Source: Gaiellasilicea sp039914895
Lineage (GTDB): Bacteria > Actinomycetota > Thermoleophilia > Gaiellales > Gaiellaceae
Length of the DNA stretch: 11,362 nt
Assembly (NCBI GenBank): GCA_039914895.1
Contig: JBDSOJ010000107.1
Coordinates: 1 to 11,362 of the forward strand
Reading direction: 5' to 3'
Part shown: positions 1 through 6,250 of the stretch, piece after piece
Layout of the letters: every line of letters starts with the position of its first letter
Numbering within the stretch: position 1 is the first letter of the stretch
Program-made: the position numbers and the translations under genes
Notes under the pieces: generated by a model
Told to the model about the DNA's origin: nothing
Database searches by the model: none
Seen by the model: only the letters and a program-made list of their open reading frames with translations

Positions 1-2422
1 CGGGGAGCACGTCGCGGAGCCGTGCGACGAGGCCAAGCCGCTCGCGGCCACGCCAGAGCTCGACGTCGAGCCGGGAGACGGGCCGCAGCTGGCGCCGGCC
101 GGCGAGGTCGCGCACCTGGCCTGCCTGGACCGTCAGCACAGCCGGCGCGCGATCGGACGCGCGGAAGGTGCGCGCGGAGAGGCTGACGCCGCCGATCAGT
201 GCGGCGCCCTTGAACGGCAGCGCGACCGCCCACGGGACGGTGACCCGACCGCCGCCCGCAACCTCGAGCCGCACCCGCCCCTGGATCGCGCCGACGCGGC
301 GCGGTAGGAACGTCAGCCGCGCGGTCAGCTTGACGCGCGCGACGGCGCCGGGTGCGAGCCGGACGCGGGTGGGATCGGCTGTCACCGTAAGCCCGGCGAT
401 CCCCTCGATCGCGGCGGCGATGTCGACGCGAACGCGCCGGGAGGAGACGTTCCGCACCGAGATCCTACGCACGGCCGTCCAACCCGCCTTGTCGGCGGGA
501 CCGAAGCCGACGGTGGCGGGTTCCGAAACCACCTCGGCTGCAGCGGCAGCCAGCGCATCGAGCGCGCCCGCTCCCTGGGCGGTGACCGGGCTCTCGGCTG
601 TCGGGACGCTCGTGCCGACGAGCGCGCCCTTGAGCGCGGACGCATTCAGCTCGGGACGTGCCTGCGCCAGCGCCGCCGCCGCTCCGCCGGCCAGGGCGGT
701 CGCCGCGCTCGTGCCGCTGATCGTCGCGTAGCGGGCGGTGCGATCGGCGTTCCGGCCCGGGTCGGAGGTGAAGAGCTCGACCCCGGGTGCGGCCACCTCA
801 GGCTTGATCCCGCCGCCGAACGCGAGCCCCTGCGACGAAAACGGCGCGATCGAGGTGCGCCGCTCGTTCGTGCGCCAGCCCGGCGCGCCGAGAGCGACGT
901 GCACATCGGTTCCCCGGGCCAGCGCCGACCGGAGCGCCGCGGCCGCCTCGCTCGGGATGCCGATCACGGGGACGTCGAGGCGGTCGTCGAGGCCGAGCGC
1001 CCCAGCAGGGACGACGCCGTCGACGAGAATCGCCGCCGCGCCCGCGAGCACCGCCGCCCGCGCCTCGTCAGTCGGACCCGACGTGCGTGCGAGCAGAGTC
1101 GCCCGGCCCGCGACGAGGCTGTAGCCCCGATCGTCGAAGTAGCGGGCGAGCGGAGTCCCTCGCGGCCCCGCGTCCGCATCGCGCCTGGGTCGGACGACCG
1201 TCAGCGACAGCGGGCCGCGTGGAGCCGCCGCGCCGGCGAGCGCGACCTCGCGGTCGAGCAGCACGTGCAGTCCCGCCCGCACGACCACCCGAACGGTGGC
1301 CGTCGCGCGGCGGAGATCGGCCGCAGCGACCGTGAGCGCGTCCGGCGCGCCGCCCGGGCCGCCGACGCTGCCGTAGCTCGGTCCGGCCGGGCCCTCGTTT
1401 CCGGCGGGGACGACGACGAGCGTGTCGAGCCGCGCGGCGCCCTCGATCGCCCGCGCGAGCGGCCCGTCGGGGAACGACGCGAACGGCTCGGTCACGCCGA
1501 CGACGGCAACCCGCGCCGCGTCGAGCACGTCCCCATCCGAGTCGGGGTCGACGGCGTGCTCGATCCCGGCCAGGAGCTGGTCGGTGCGCCCGTAGATGGC
1601 GAAACCGCCCTCGGCGCTCGGCTGCCAGCCTGCGACGCGGATCGGCAGGATCGAGGCCGCGGGGACGACGCCGCGGATGCCGCCCGGGCCACCGCTGCCG
1701 GCAATCAGCCCCGCCAGCTGCGTGCCGTGCCGCTCGAGGCGCGTCGGCTCGTCCGGGTGTGCGCGCGCGATCCCGCGCCGTTCGGGATCGAGCATGTCGG
1801 CTCCGTCGAGCAGCCGATTGCGGATGAACGGATGTGTGAAATCGACGCCGGTGTCGAGCAGCGCGACGGTGATGCCGCTGCCGTCGATGCGCGGGATCCC
1901 GACCTCTGCACGGCGGCCCGCGCCGGGAGCGAACGCGACGTCGCCGAGGTCGGCGCCGGCGAGGGCCGCCGGGTACGCCGCCCGCACCGGATAGACGCCG
2001 AGCACGTCCTTGTCACGCTCGAGCAGCGCGAGCGCACGCCCGTCGATCGGCGCGGCGAAGCCGTTGAGGGTGCGGGTGTAGACGAAGTCCGGGACGAGCC
2101 TGATCCCCTCGCGCGAGAGCCGGGCGGCGATCTGCTTCTGTGCCGCGAGCGCTCCGGCCGTCCACTGCCTCATGTCGGATTCCGTCGCGGTGCCGCCCGC
2201 CTCGGCGACCCGGTCGGCGAGGGAGGGGTTCCGGAGCACGACGATCATCCGCTGGCCGATCGCGATCGGTGCGCGCTCGCCGTCGACGAACCCGCGCCAC
2301 GCGGCGGCACCGTCCTCCGGCGCGACAGGCGCCTGCGCGCCCTGGCCGCCCCCGGCCGCGAGCAGCGCGACGGCGATCGCGAGCGCCCCGGCGAGGCTCC
2401 GGCGGTCAGGCCCGCGATGCAT
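1..2422 (-). CDS. Secreted subtilisin-like (S8) serine protease with PA domain, C-terminus beyond window
   Basis: 807 codons are open from an ATG at 2422 to the left edge, with no stop. Residues 1-31 look like a signal peptide (RR, hydrophobic core, GAQA before P32). Residues about 59-151 resemble an I9-type inhibitory propeptide. The S8 catalytic domain follows: Asp190 in LLDTGVDFTHP, His232 in ERHGTQLAG, oxyanion Asn342 in PAGNEGP, and Ser572 in ISGTSAAT, so the triad is intact. A PA-like insert (about 425-505) lies between Asn342 and Ser572, as in Vpr/C5a-peptidase-type subtilases. From about 645 a beta-rich Fn3/NEW3-like region begins and continues past the edge. The start overlaps the tsaD stop by 17 bases with no good Shine-Dalgarno, suggesting coupled translation. 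Substrate is unknown; it probably acts outside the cell. The large plus-strand frames opposite are shadows. Confidence 0.93.
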   Translation of the reverse strand, partial: MHRGPDRRSLAGALAIAVALLAAGGGQGAQAPVAPEDGAAAWRGFVDGERAPIAIGQRMIVVLRNPSLADRVAEAGGTATESDMRQWTAGALAAQKQIAARLSREGIRLVPDFVYTRTLNGFAAPIDGRALALLERDKDVLGVYPVRAAYPAALAGADLGDVAFAPGAGRRAEVGIPRIDGSGITVALLDTGVDFTHPFIRNRLLDGADMLDPERRGIARAHPDEPTRLERHGTQLAGLIAGSGGPGGIRGVVPAASILPIRVAGWQPSAEGGFAIYGRTDQLLAGIEHAVDPDSDGDVLDAARVAVVGVTEPFASFPDGPLARAIEGAARLDTLVVVPAGNEGPAGPSYGSVGGPGGAPDALTVAAADLRRATATVRVVVRAGLHVLLDREVALAGAAAPRGPLSLTVVRPRRDADAGPRGTPLARYFDDRGYSLVAGRATLLARTSGPTDEARAAVLAGAAAILVDGVVPAGALGLDDRLDVPVIGIPSEAAAALRSALARGTDVHVALGAPGWRTNERRTSIAPFSSQGLAFGGGIKPEVAAPGVELFTSDPGRNADRTARYATISGTSAATALAGGAAAALAQARPELNASALKGALVGTSVPTAESPVTAQGAGALDALAAAAAEVVSEPATVGFGPADKAGWTAVRRISVRNVSSRRVRVDIAAAIEGIAGLTVTADPTRVRLAPGAVARVKLTARLTFLPRRVGAIQGRVRLEVAGGGRVTVPWAVALPFKGAALIGGVSLSARTFRASDRAPAVLTVQAGQVRDLAGRRQLRPVSRLDVELWRGRERLGLVARLRDVLP

Positions 2423-3377
2423 ACGCGTCGAGGTCAAGGTAACGAGGATAGGCGAGCCGTCTGCCGTACCTGCCGGCGGACGCGATCATCGCCGCGTTGT
2501 CGGTGCAGAGCTCGAGCGAGGCGAAGTGGGCTCCGGGAAGCGACTCGCGCAGCTCCGAGTTCGCGGCGACGCCGCCGACGACGGCGATCCGCTCGTGCCC
2601 CTCCTGCTCGGCCGCCGCCCGCGTCCGCTCCACCAGCGCGCGCACGATCGCCCGCTGGTAGGAGGCGGCGAGGTCGGCCCGCCGCGCCTCGACCTCGCCG
2701 CCGAGGTCGCGGACGGCGTAGAGCAACGACGTCTTCACGCCCGAAAACGAGAAGTCGAGCCCATCGAGCCGCGCGACCGGGAAGGAGAACGCGTCCGGGT
2801 CGCCGTCGCGGGCCAGCCGGTCGATCTCGCGGCCGCCGGGATAGCCGAGCCCGAGCAGCCGCGCGCCCTTGTCGAACGCCTCTCCTGCCGCGTCGTCGAC
2901 CGAGGTTCCGAGCACGCGGTAACCGGCGTGATCCTGGACGTCGAGCAGCAGCGTGTGGCCGCCGCTCGCGAGGAGGCAGAGAAACGGCGGCTCGACCGGA
3001 TCGGGCTCGAGAAAGAGGGAGGCCACGTGCCCGTGCAGGTGGTCGACCGGCGCCAGCGGGAGGCCGCGCGCCCACGCGACGGCCTTCGCCGCCGAGAGCC
3101 CGACGAGCAGCGCGCCGACGAGACCAGGCCCCTGCGTGACCGCGATCGTGTCGACGTCCTCGAGCGTCGCCCCCGCCTCGCCGAGCGCCTCGCGAACGAC
3201 GGGCGAGACGAGCTCGAGGTGACGACGCGACGCGACCTCGGGGACGACGCCGCCGTAGCGGGCGTGCAGATCGGCCTGCGAGGAGACGACGTTGGCCCGG
3301 ATCTCGCCCTCCTCGGTCACGAGCGCCGCCGCGGTCTCGTCGCAGGACGTCTCGATGCCGAGGATGAGCCCGCTCAC
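2406..3377 (-). CDS. tsaD: tRNA N6-adenosine threonylcarbamoyltransferase TsaD
   Basis: TsaD transfers the threonylcarbamoyl group from threonylcarbamoyl-AMP to A37 of ANN-decoding tRNAs, working with TsaB and TsaE in the cytoplasm. The 323-residue protein (E. coli has 337) shows the Kae1/TsaD hallmarks in order: GIETSCDET (7-15), the metal-binding HLHGH with His113 and His117, LLASGGHT (135-142), FSFSGVKT (209-216), VVGGVAANSELR (266-277) and CTDNAAM with the third metal ligand Asp293. The start is GTG at 3377, whose first bases overlap the stop of the upstream DUF952 gene (GTGA), which argues for coupled translation. tsaB and tsaE lie upstream on the same strand. All expected catalytic positions are present. 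Confidence 0.97.
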   Translation of the reverse strand: MSGLILGIETSCDETAAALVTEEGEIRANVVSSQADLHARYGGVVPEVASRRHLELVSPVVREALGEAGATLEDVDTIAVTQGPGLVGALLVGLSAAKAVAWARGLPLAPVDHLHGHVASLFLEPDPVEPPFLCLLASGGHTLLLDVQDHAGYRVLGTSVDDAAGEAFDKGARLLGLGYPGGREIDRLARDGDPDAFSFPVARLDGLDFSFSGVKTSLLYAVRDLGGEVEARRADLAASYQRAIVRALVERTRAAAEQEGHERIAVVGGVAANSELRESLPGAHFASLELCTDNAAMIASAGRYGRRLAYPRYLDLDAYASRA

Positions 3378-3532
3378 GCATCCAACTCGGCCGGGAGCAC
3401 GAAGCCCGCGTCACGGACCTGCTCCAGAAGCGAGAAGTGGATGAAGCCCTCCCGCTCGAGCGAGGGAGGTTCGTAGCTGCCAGCAGACTTGGCGGCAACC
3501 CACTGCTCCCGGCGGACTATGTGCAGAATCAT
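3374..3532 (-). CDS. DUF952-like mini-protein, apparently truncated
   Basis: This 52-residue frame starts with ATG in an ATGA overlap with the rimI stop and ends in a GTGA overlap with the tsaD start, so it is seamlessly packed in the operon. Residues 1-40 match the N-terminal half of DUF952 proteins as I know them: an ILHIV strand, a W-x-A-A-K/Q helix, then PPSLEREGFIHFS and EQV. Family members are normally about 90-110 residues, so the second half is missing; the end (GFVLPAELDA) could be a leftover of a later strand after an internal deletion. The function of DUF952 is not established. It may be a functional mini-protein, or a decaying gene kept open because ribosomes must cross it to reach tsaD. 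Confidence 0.72.
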   Translation of the reverse strand: MILHIVRREQWVAAKSAGSYEPPSLEREGFIHFSLLEQVRDAGFVLPAELDA

Positions 3533-4002
3533 CCGGTCTCGACCTGCTCGCCTGCGGCCGGGTCGCGCCACATGATCAGCGCGTCCTCCCGGTTGTCGGT
3601 GTAGTAGCCGCGGCGGACGCCGCGGGCGACGAAGCCGATTCCTTCGTAGAGCGCGATCGCGCCCACGTTCGAGACGCGCACCTCGAGCGTGTAGCCGCGC
3701 CGCTCGTCGGACGAGGTCACCTCGAAGAGCCGCTCGAGCAGGGCGTGCGCGACGCCTCGGCGGCGATGATCGGACGTGACCGCAACGTTCATCACATGCC
3801 ACGCGTCGACGTAGCGGGAGATCACGAGGTAGCCGACGAGCTTGCCCGTCTCCCGGTCGAAGGCTCCGAGCGAGAGCGAGCTCGGCTTGGCCAGCTCGCC
3901 CGCGAACATCGACCGCGACCACGGCGTCGGGTATGACTCGCGCTCGATCCGCTCGATCTCGTTCAGGTCGTGCAGCTCGAGCTTGCGCATGTCGAAGCTC
4001 AT
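3529..4002 (-). CDS. rimI: RimI-type N-alpha-acetyltransferase (GNAT)
   Basis: A 157-residue GNAT protein of RimI type, which acetylates N-terminal amines of proteins (ribosomal protein S18 in E. coli). Visible features are the acetyl-CoA loop HRRRGVAHALLERL (79-92), the motif LEVRVSNVGAIALYEGIGF (106-124) with Glu107 and Tyr119 at the places of the RimI catalytic Glu and Tyr, and YYTDNREDALIM (133-144) typical of the RimI C-terminus. The ATG start at 4002 overlaps the tsaB stop (ATGA); GAGGCGG lies just upstream as a possible ribosome-binding site. rimI next to tsaB and tsaD is a common bacterial arrangement, but the real target here is not shown by sequence. An internal Met5 is an alternative start. 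Confidence 0.93.
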   Translation of the reverse strand: MSFDMRKLELHDLNEIERIERESYPTPWSRSMFAGELAKPSSLSLGAFDRETGKLVGYLVISRYVDAWHVMNVAVTSDHRRRGVAHALLERLFEVTSSDERRGYTLEVRVSNVGAIALYEGIGFVARGVRRGYYTDNREDALIMWRDPAAGEQVETG

Positions 4003-4589
4003 CGCGCCGCCTCGACGGCGTCGGGGAAACGGACGTAGAGCGGCTCGACAAGCTCGACCGGGCCGAACTCGAGCGCCAGCGCCGCGTGGTAGCGCGCCCG
4101 CGGCAGGTGCCGCTCGTCGTCGTCCGGCGGCACCTCGGTGCCGGCCCGCTCGAACACGTCGCGGTAGCGGATCGCGCCGTCACCGACGTACGTCGCTCCG
4201 GCCTCGACCTCGAGCTTGGCGGGAGCCACCACCCGAGGGCCGGGCACGAAGACCTCGCTGCGTTTCGCGTCGATCACCGGAATCGCGCCCGGGGCACCCG
4301 CGACCAGCGCGTCGAGGGTCGGAACGCCTGCGGCGGGGACGTCCAGCGCGAGTGCGAGGCCGCGCGCGACGGCAAGCCCGATCCTGATCCCGGTGAAGCT
4401 GCCGGGCCCGATCCCGACGGCGAGTCCGGTCAGGTCACCCGGTCGTGCGCCGGCCTGGCGCACGAGCGCGTCGACGTCCGCGAGCAGCGTCGAGGCGCGC
4501 GAAACCCGCTCGCCGAGCACCTCCCCGTCGTCGACGAGGGCGCTCGTGGCGCGATCAGTCGCCGTGTCGAAGGCCAGGATCAGCGGCAT
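3999..4589 (-). CDS. tsaB: t6A synthesis partner protein TsaB
   Basis: TsaB is the catalytically inactive paralogue that pairs with TsaD and is needed for t6A formation. The 196-residue protein has the ASKHA-fold N-terminus MPLILAFDTAT, the family signature GIGPGSFTGIRIGLAVARGLA (59-79), and VIDAKRSEVF (105-114). It lacks the TsaD metal-binding histidines, as expected. I chose the ATG at 4589 because it gives the usual short lead into the first strand; a TTG two codons earlier (4595) is also open. The gene starts inside the last 35 bases of tsaE and its stop overlaps the rimI start, so translation of tsaE, tsaB and rimI is probably linked. Confidence 0.95.
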   Translation of the reverse strand: MPLILAFDTATDRATSALVDDGEVLGERVSRASTLLADVDALVRQAGARPGDLTGLAVGIGPGSFTGIRIGLAVARGLALALDVPAAGVPTLDALVAGAPGAIPVIDAKRSEVFVPGPRVVAPAKLEVEAGATYVGDGAIRYRDVFERAGTEVPPDDDERHLPRARYHAALALEFGPVELVEPLYVRFPDAVEAAR

Positions 4590-5010
4590 GGCCAAAGGTT
4601 ACGTCGCCGTCGATCACGATTCGCCTCGTCCGCTCGTCAACGTGCTCGAGCCGCACCGCAGCCCGCACCGGCGGCAGCCCCGCGCCGGCCGCCTCCGGCC
4701 ACTCGACGAAGACGATCGCGTGCTCGAAGTACGGCTCGAGGTCGCCCCACTCGGCCGGGGAGACGGCCGTGAAGCGATAGAGGTCGAGGTGCGAGACGTC
4801 CGGGTCGCCCTCGTAGCGGTGGCCGATCGTGTACGTCGGGCTCGTCACCGGCGCGGTGACGCCGAGCGCGCGGCACGCGCCGCGGACGAAGGTCGTCTTG
4901 CCGGCACCGAGCTCGCCGGAGACCGTGACGACGTCGCCGGGCTCGAGCTCCCACGCGAGCCGCGCGGCGAGCGCCTCGGTCTCGTCAGAAGAGGCCGAGC
5001 TGAACCGCAA
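4555..5010 (-). CDS. tsaE: t6A synthesis ATPase TsaE
   Basis: TsaE is a small P-loop ATPase that binds TsaB-TsaD and supports turnover of t6A synthesis. With a TTG start at 5010 the protein has 151 residues: a family-like lead containing DETEALAARLA, Walker A GELGAGKTT (32-40), TSPTYTIGHRY (57-66), HLDLYR (74-79) and FVEWPE (101-106). The start is set by GAGGTG at 5018-5023, seven bases upstream, and by the family length. A GTG at 5094 is also in frame, but would add 28 Arg/Ser-rich residues unlike the family. The first 26 bases overlap the end of udg, so both the ribosome-binding site and the start lie inside udg coding sequence. Confidence 0.93.
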   Translation of the reverse strand: MRFSSASSDETEALAARLAWELEPGDVVTVSGELGAGKTTFVRGACRALGVTAPVTSPTYTIGHRYEGDPDVSHLDLYRFTAVSPAEWGDLEPYFEHAIVFVEWPEAAGAGLPPVRAAVRLEHVDERTRRIVIDGDVTFGHAADPGLRHGD

Positions 5011-5662
5011 GCTCCGGCACCTCGGCTTGCTGTCGCTCCGGCTCGTACTCCGGCTCGCGGACCGACTCGGACGTACCTTGTGTTTCTGAAACACAAAGTC
5101 TCCCTCCGAGCAGCTCCGGGATCCGGGCGAAGTCCTCCTCGAGCACCGACAGCATCGAGCGCGTGTAGAGCGCGGCGGCCGGGTGGTAGAGCGGGTAGAG
5201 CATGACCTCGTTGCCGCCGAGCGTCACCTGTTGCGGGACGCCGTGGACGCGCGTGATCCCCGCCAGCTTGCCGGAGAGGAGCTTCGTGGCGAAGTTGCCG
5301 AGCGTCGCCACGAGCGTCGGCCGGATCAGCTCGATCTGGCGGAACAGGTGCGACTCGCAGGCTTCGATCTCGTCCGGCTGCGGATCGCGGTTGCCGGGCG
5401 GGCGGCACTTGATCACGTTCGCGAAATAGACGTCGGTGCGCGCGAGGCCGATCCCGCTCAGCAGCGTCTCGAGCAACTTCCCCGCCTGACCGACGAAGGG
5501 GACGCCGTTCTTGTCCTCATGGAAGCCGGGCGCCTCGCCGACGAACATCAGCTCGGCGTTCGGATCGCCCGACCCGAACACGACCTGCGTCCGCGTCGCC
5601 GCGAGCGGGCAGCGGGTGCAGGTGCTCGTTGCCTCCTGGTACTCGACGAGCAGGTCGCTCAC
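4985..5662 (-). CDS. udg: Type-4 (Fe-S) uracil-DNA glycosylase with clamp-motif tail
   Basis: A family-4 uracil-DNA glycosylase, which removes uracil from DNA and carries a 4Fe-4S cluster. Likely cluster ligands are Cys15, Cys18, Cys86 and Cys102. Motif A is GEAPGFHED (42-50), followed by FVGQAGKLL (56-64) and NVIKCRPPGNR (82-92); motif B contains His160 in YPLYHPAA. The catalytic domain ends near residue 188. The last 36 residues are an acidic, glutamine-rich linker ending in QLGLF, which resembles the bacterial beta-clamp-binding pentapeptide. A 19-bp palindrome sits at the boundary between domain and tail. The start is GTG at 5662, 30 bases after the zinc-ribbon gene, with a weak ribosome-binding site. 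Active-site residues all appear present. Confidence 0.95.
   Translation of the reverse strand: MSDLLVEYQEATSTCTRCPLAATRTQVVFGSGDPNAELMFVGEAPGFHEDKNGVPFVGQAGKLLETLLSGIGLARTDVYFANVIKCRPPGNRDPQPDEIEACESHLFRQIELIRPTLVATLGNFATKLLSGKLAGITRVHGVPQQVTLGGNEVMLYPLYHPAAALYTRSMLSVLEEDFARIPELLGGRLCVSETQGTSESVREPEYEPERQQAEVPELAVQLGLF
5018..5023 (-). promoter_or_regulatory. Ribosome-binding site deciding the tsaE TTG start
   Basis: The minus strand reads GAGGTG, then seven bases, then TTG (5010-5008). This is the only good Shine-Dalgarno-like match near the predicted N-terminus and lies inside the udg reading frame. It favours the TTG over the GTG at 5094. Confidence 0.6.
5075..5099. repeat. AT-rich palindromic element inside udg
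   Basis: Positions 5078-5096 are a perfect inverted repeat, TTGTGTTTC-T-GAAACACAA (9-bp arms, one central base). Allowing one mismatch, the arms extend to 12 bp, 5075-5099. Its base composition is strikingly AT-rich against the surrounding sequence. It codes CVSETQ in the udg frame and is open in all three minus-strand frames. It could be a regulator site, a dispersed palindromic repeat inserted in frame, or an RNA hairpin. Confidence 0.85.
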
Positions 5663-5692
5663 GCCGGTGAGTCTACGCCGGCCGCAGGACGG

Positions 5693-5899
5693 TCAACCGC
5701 AGCCGCAACCGCCGCCGCAGCAGCCACCGCCGCCGCCAAGGCGAGGCTGCGAGGAGACGCCGGCGACCGCGAAGCTCGAGAGCTGCTTGAGCACGTTGCC
5801 GGCGCCGCACTCCGGGCAGGCCACCGCCTGCTCGGCGCTCCGCACCAGCTCCTCGAAGTGCGACTCGCACTCCATGCACGCGTACTCGTAGATCGGCAT
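5693..5899 (-). CDS. FmdB-family small zinc-ribbon protein
   Basis: A 68-residue protein of the FmdB/CxxC-CxxC zinc-ribbon family, whose biochemical role is not established (it was first described as a putative regulator of formamidase genes). The N-terminus MPIYEYAC is characteristic. Two CxxC pairs, Cys8/Cys11 and Cys28/Cys31, should bind one zinc. Residues 55-68 are almost only Gly and Cys (Cys60, 61, 65, 67), a tail type common in this family; it may bind metal or be disordered. The gene begins 9 bases after the ferritin-like gene and ends 30 bases before udg on the same strand, so it is probably cotranscribed with both. Confidence 0.92.
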   Translation of the reverse strand: MPIYEYACMECESHFEELVRSAEQAVACPECGAGNVLKQLSSFAVAGVSSQPRLGGGGGCCGGGCGCG

Positions 5900-5908
5900 A
5901 CGCGGAGT

Positions 5909-6241
5909 CTAACCGCCCCCGTCGAGCTCTTCCTCGGCTTCCTCGCCGTGCTCGACGATGTCGCCCGGCCGGAAGAGGACGCGCTTCAACACGGCCGCCC
6001 ACTCAGGCTTCTGACGCCCCAGGAACTCGAGGTTCATCGCGAAGTGCTTGAACTCCTCGCCTTGCGCGTTCTCCATGATCGCCCGCGCCTCGGGGTCGCG
6101 CTCGACGTCGAGCCGCTGCTCGTAGCAGCCGATCGCCTCCGCCTCCTCGATCAGCGAGGCGCAGATCCGGGCGAACGTGCGAACCTCGTGCGACAGCTCG
6201 GCGGGCGGCTCGTGGTACTGGTCGAAGGGCACGGTCGGCAT
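5909..6241 (-). CDS. Encapsulated-ferritin-like (EncFtn-type) protein
   Basis: A 110-residue protein resembling encapsulin-associated ferritins. Compared from memory with Rhodospirillum rubrum EncFtn, the matches are HEP near the N-terminus (residues 10-12), EEAEAIGCYEQRLD (32-45) against EELEAVDWYDQRVD, GEEFKHFAMNLEFL (61-74), and WAAVLKRVLF (81-90). The ferroxidase ligands Glu32, Glu62 and His65 of EncFtn correspond to Glu33, Glu63 and His66 here, so iron oxidation is plausible. EncFtn subunits have one helix pair and form a decamer. The C-terminus (acidic, ending DGGG) lacks the usual LxVGSL-like encapsulin-targeting peptide, and no encapsulin gene is in the window. The ATG at 6241 fits the family start and is the first gene of the minus-strand operon. 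Confidence 0.8.
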   Translation of the reverse strand: MPTVPFDQYHEPPAELSHEVRTFARICASLIEEAEAIGCYEQRLDVERDPEARAIMENAQGEEFKHFAMNLEFLGRQKPEWAAVLKRVLFRPGDIVEHGEEAEEELDGGG

Positions 6242-6250
6242 TCTACGAGG
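6242..6250. promoter_or_regulatory. Nine-base divergent intergenic region
   Basis: Only nine bases separate the start codons of the ferritin-like gene (minus) and the GNAT gene (plus). Reading outward, each start is preceded by a weak CATNCT sequence six bases upstream (CATTCT at 6239-6244 for plus, CATCCT at 6248-6253 for minus), each including the complement of the other start codon. These could be degenerate -10 boxes of leaderless transcripts; otherwise the promoters lie inside the opposite genes. Confidence 0.35.

Noticed and set aside
899..3139. A 746-codon open frame on the plus strand
   Set aside because: It is antisense to the subtilase and tsaD, is extremely Arg-rich without any domain motif, and is explained by GC-rich codon use of the real genes.
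2172..3476. A 434-codon plus-strand frame opposite tsaD
   Set aside because: It mirrors the tsaD codons, shows no recognisable motif, and crosses several real gene boundaries.
3533..4183. A longer 269-codon frame leading into the DUF952 mini-protein
   Set aside because: The upstream part is an out-of-frame shadow of rimI and tsaB; only the part after the ATG at 3532 resembles a family.
5011..5094. GTG at 5094 as the tsaE start
   Set aside because: It adds 28 Arg/Ser-rich residues not seen in TsaE and overlaps udg by 110 bases; the TTG at 5010 has a good ribosome-binding site.
6241..6246. TAGAAT on the minus strand as a -10 box for the ferritin-like gene
   Set aside because: It overlaps the ATG itself, so transcription would start inside the coding sequence and remove the conserved N-terminus.
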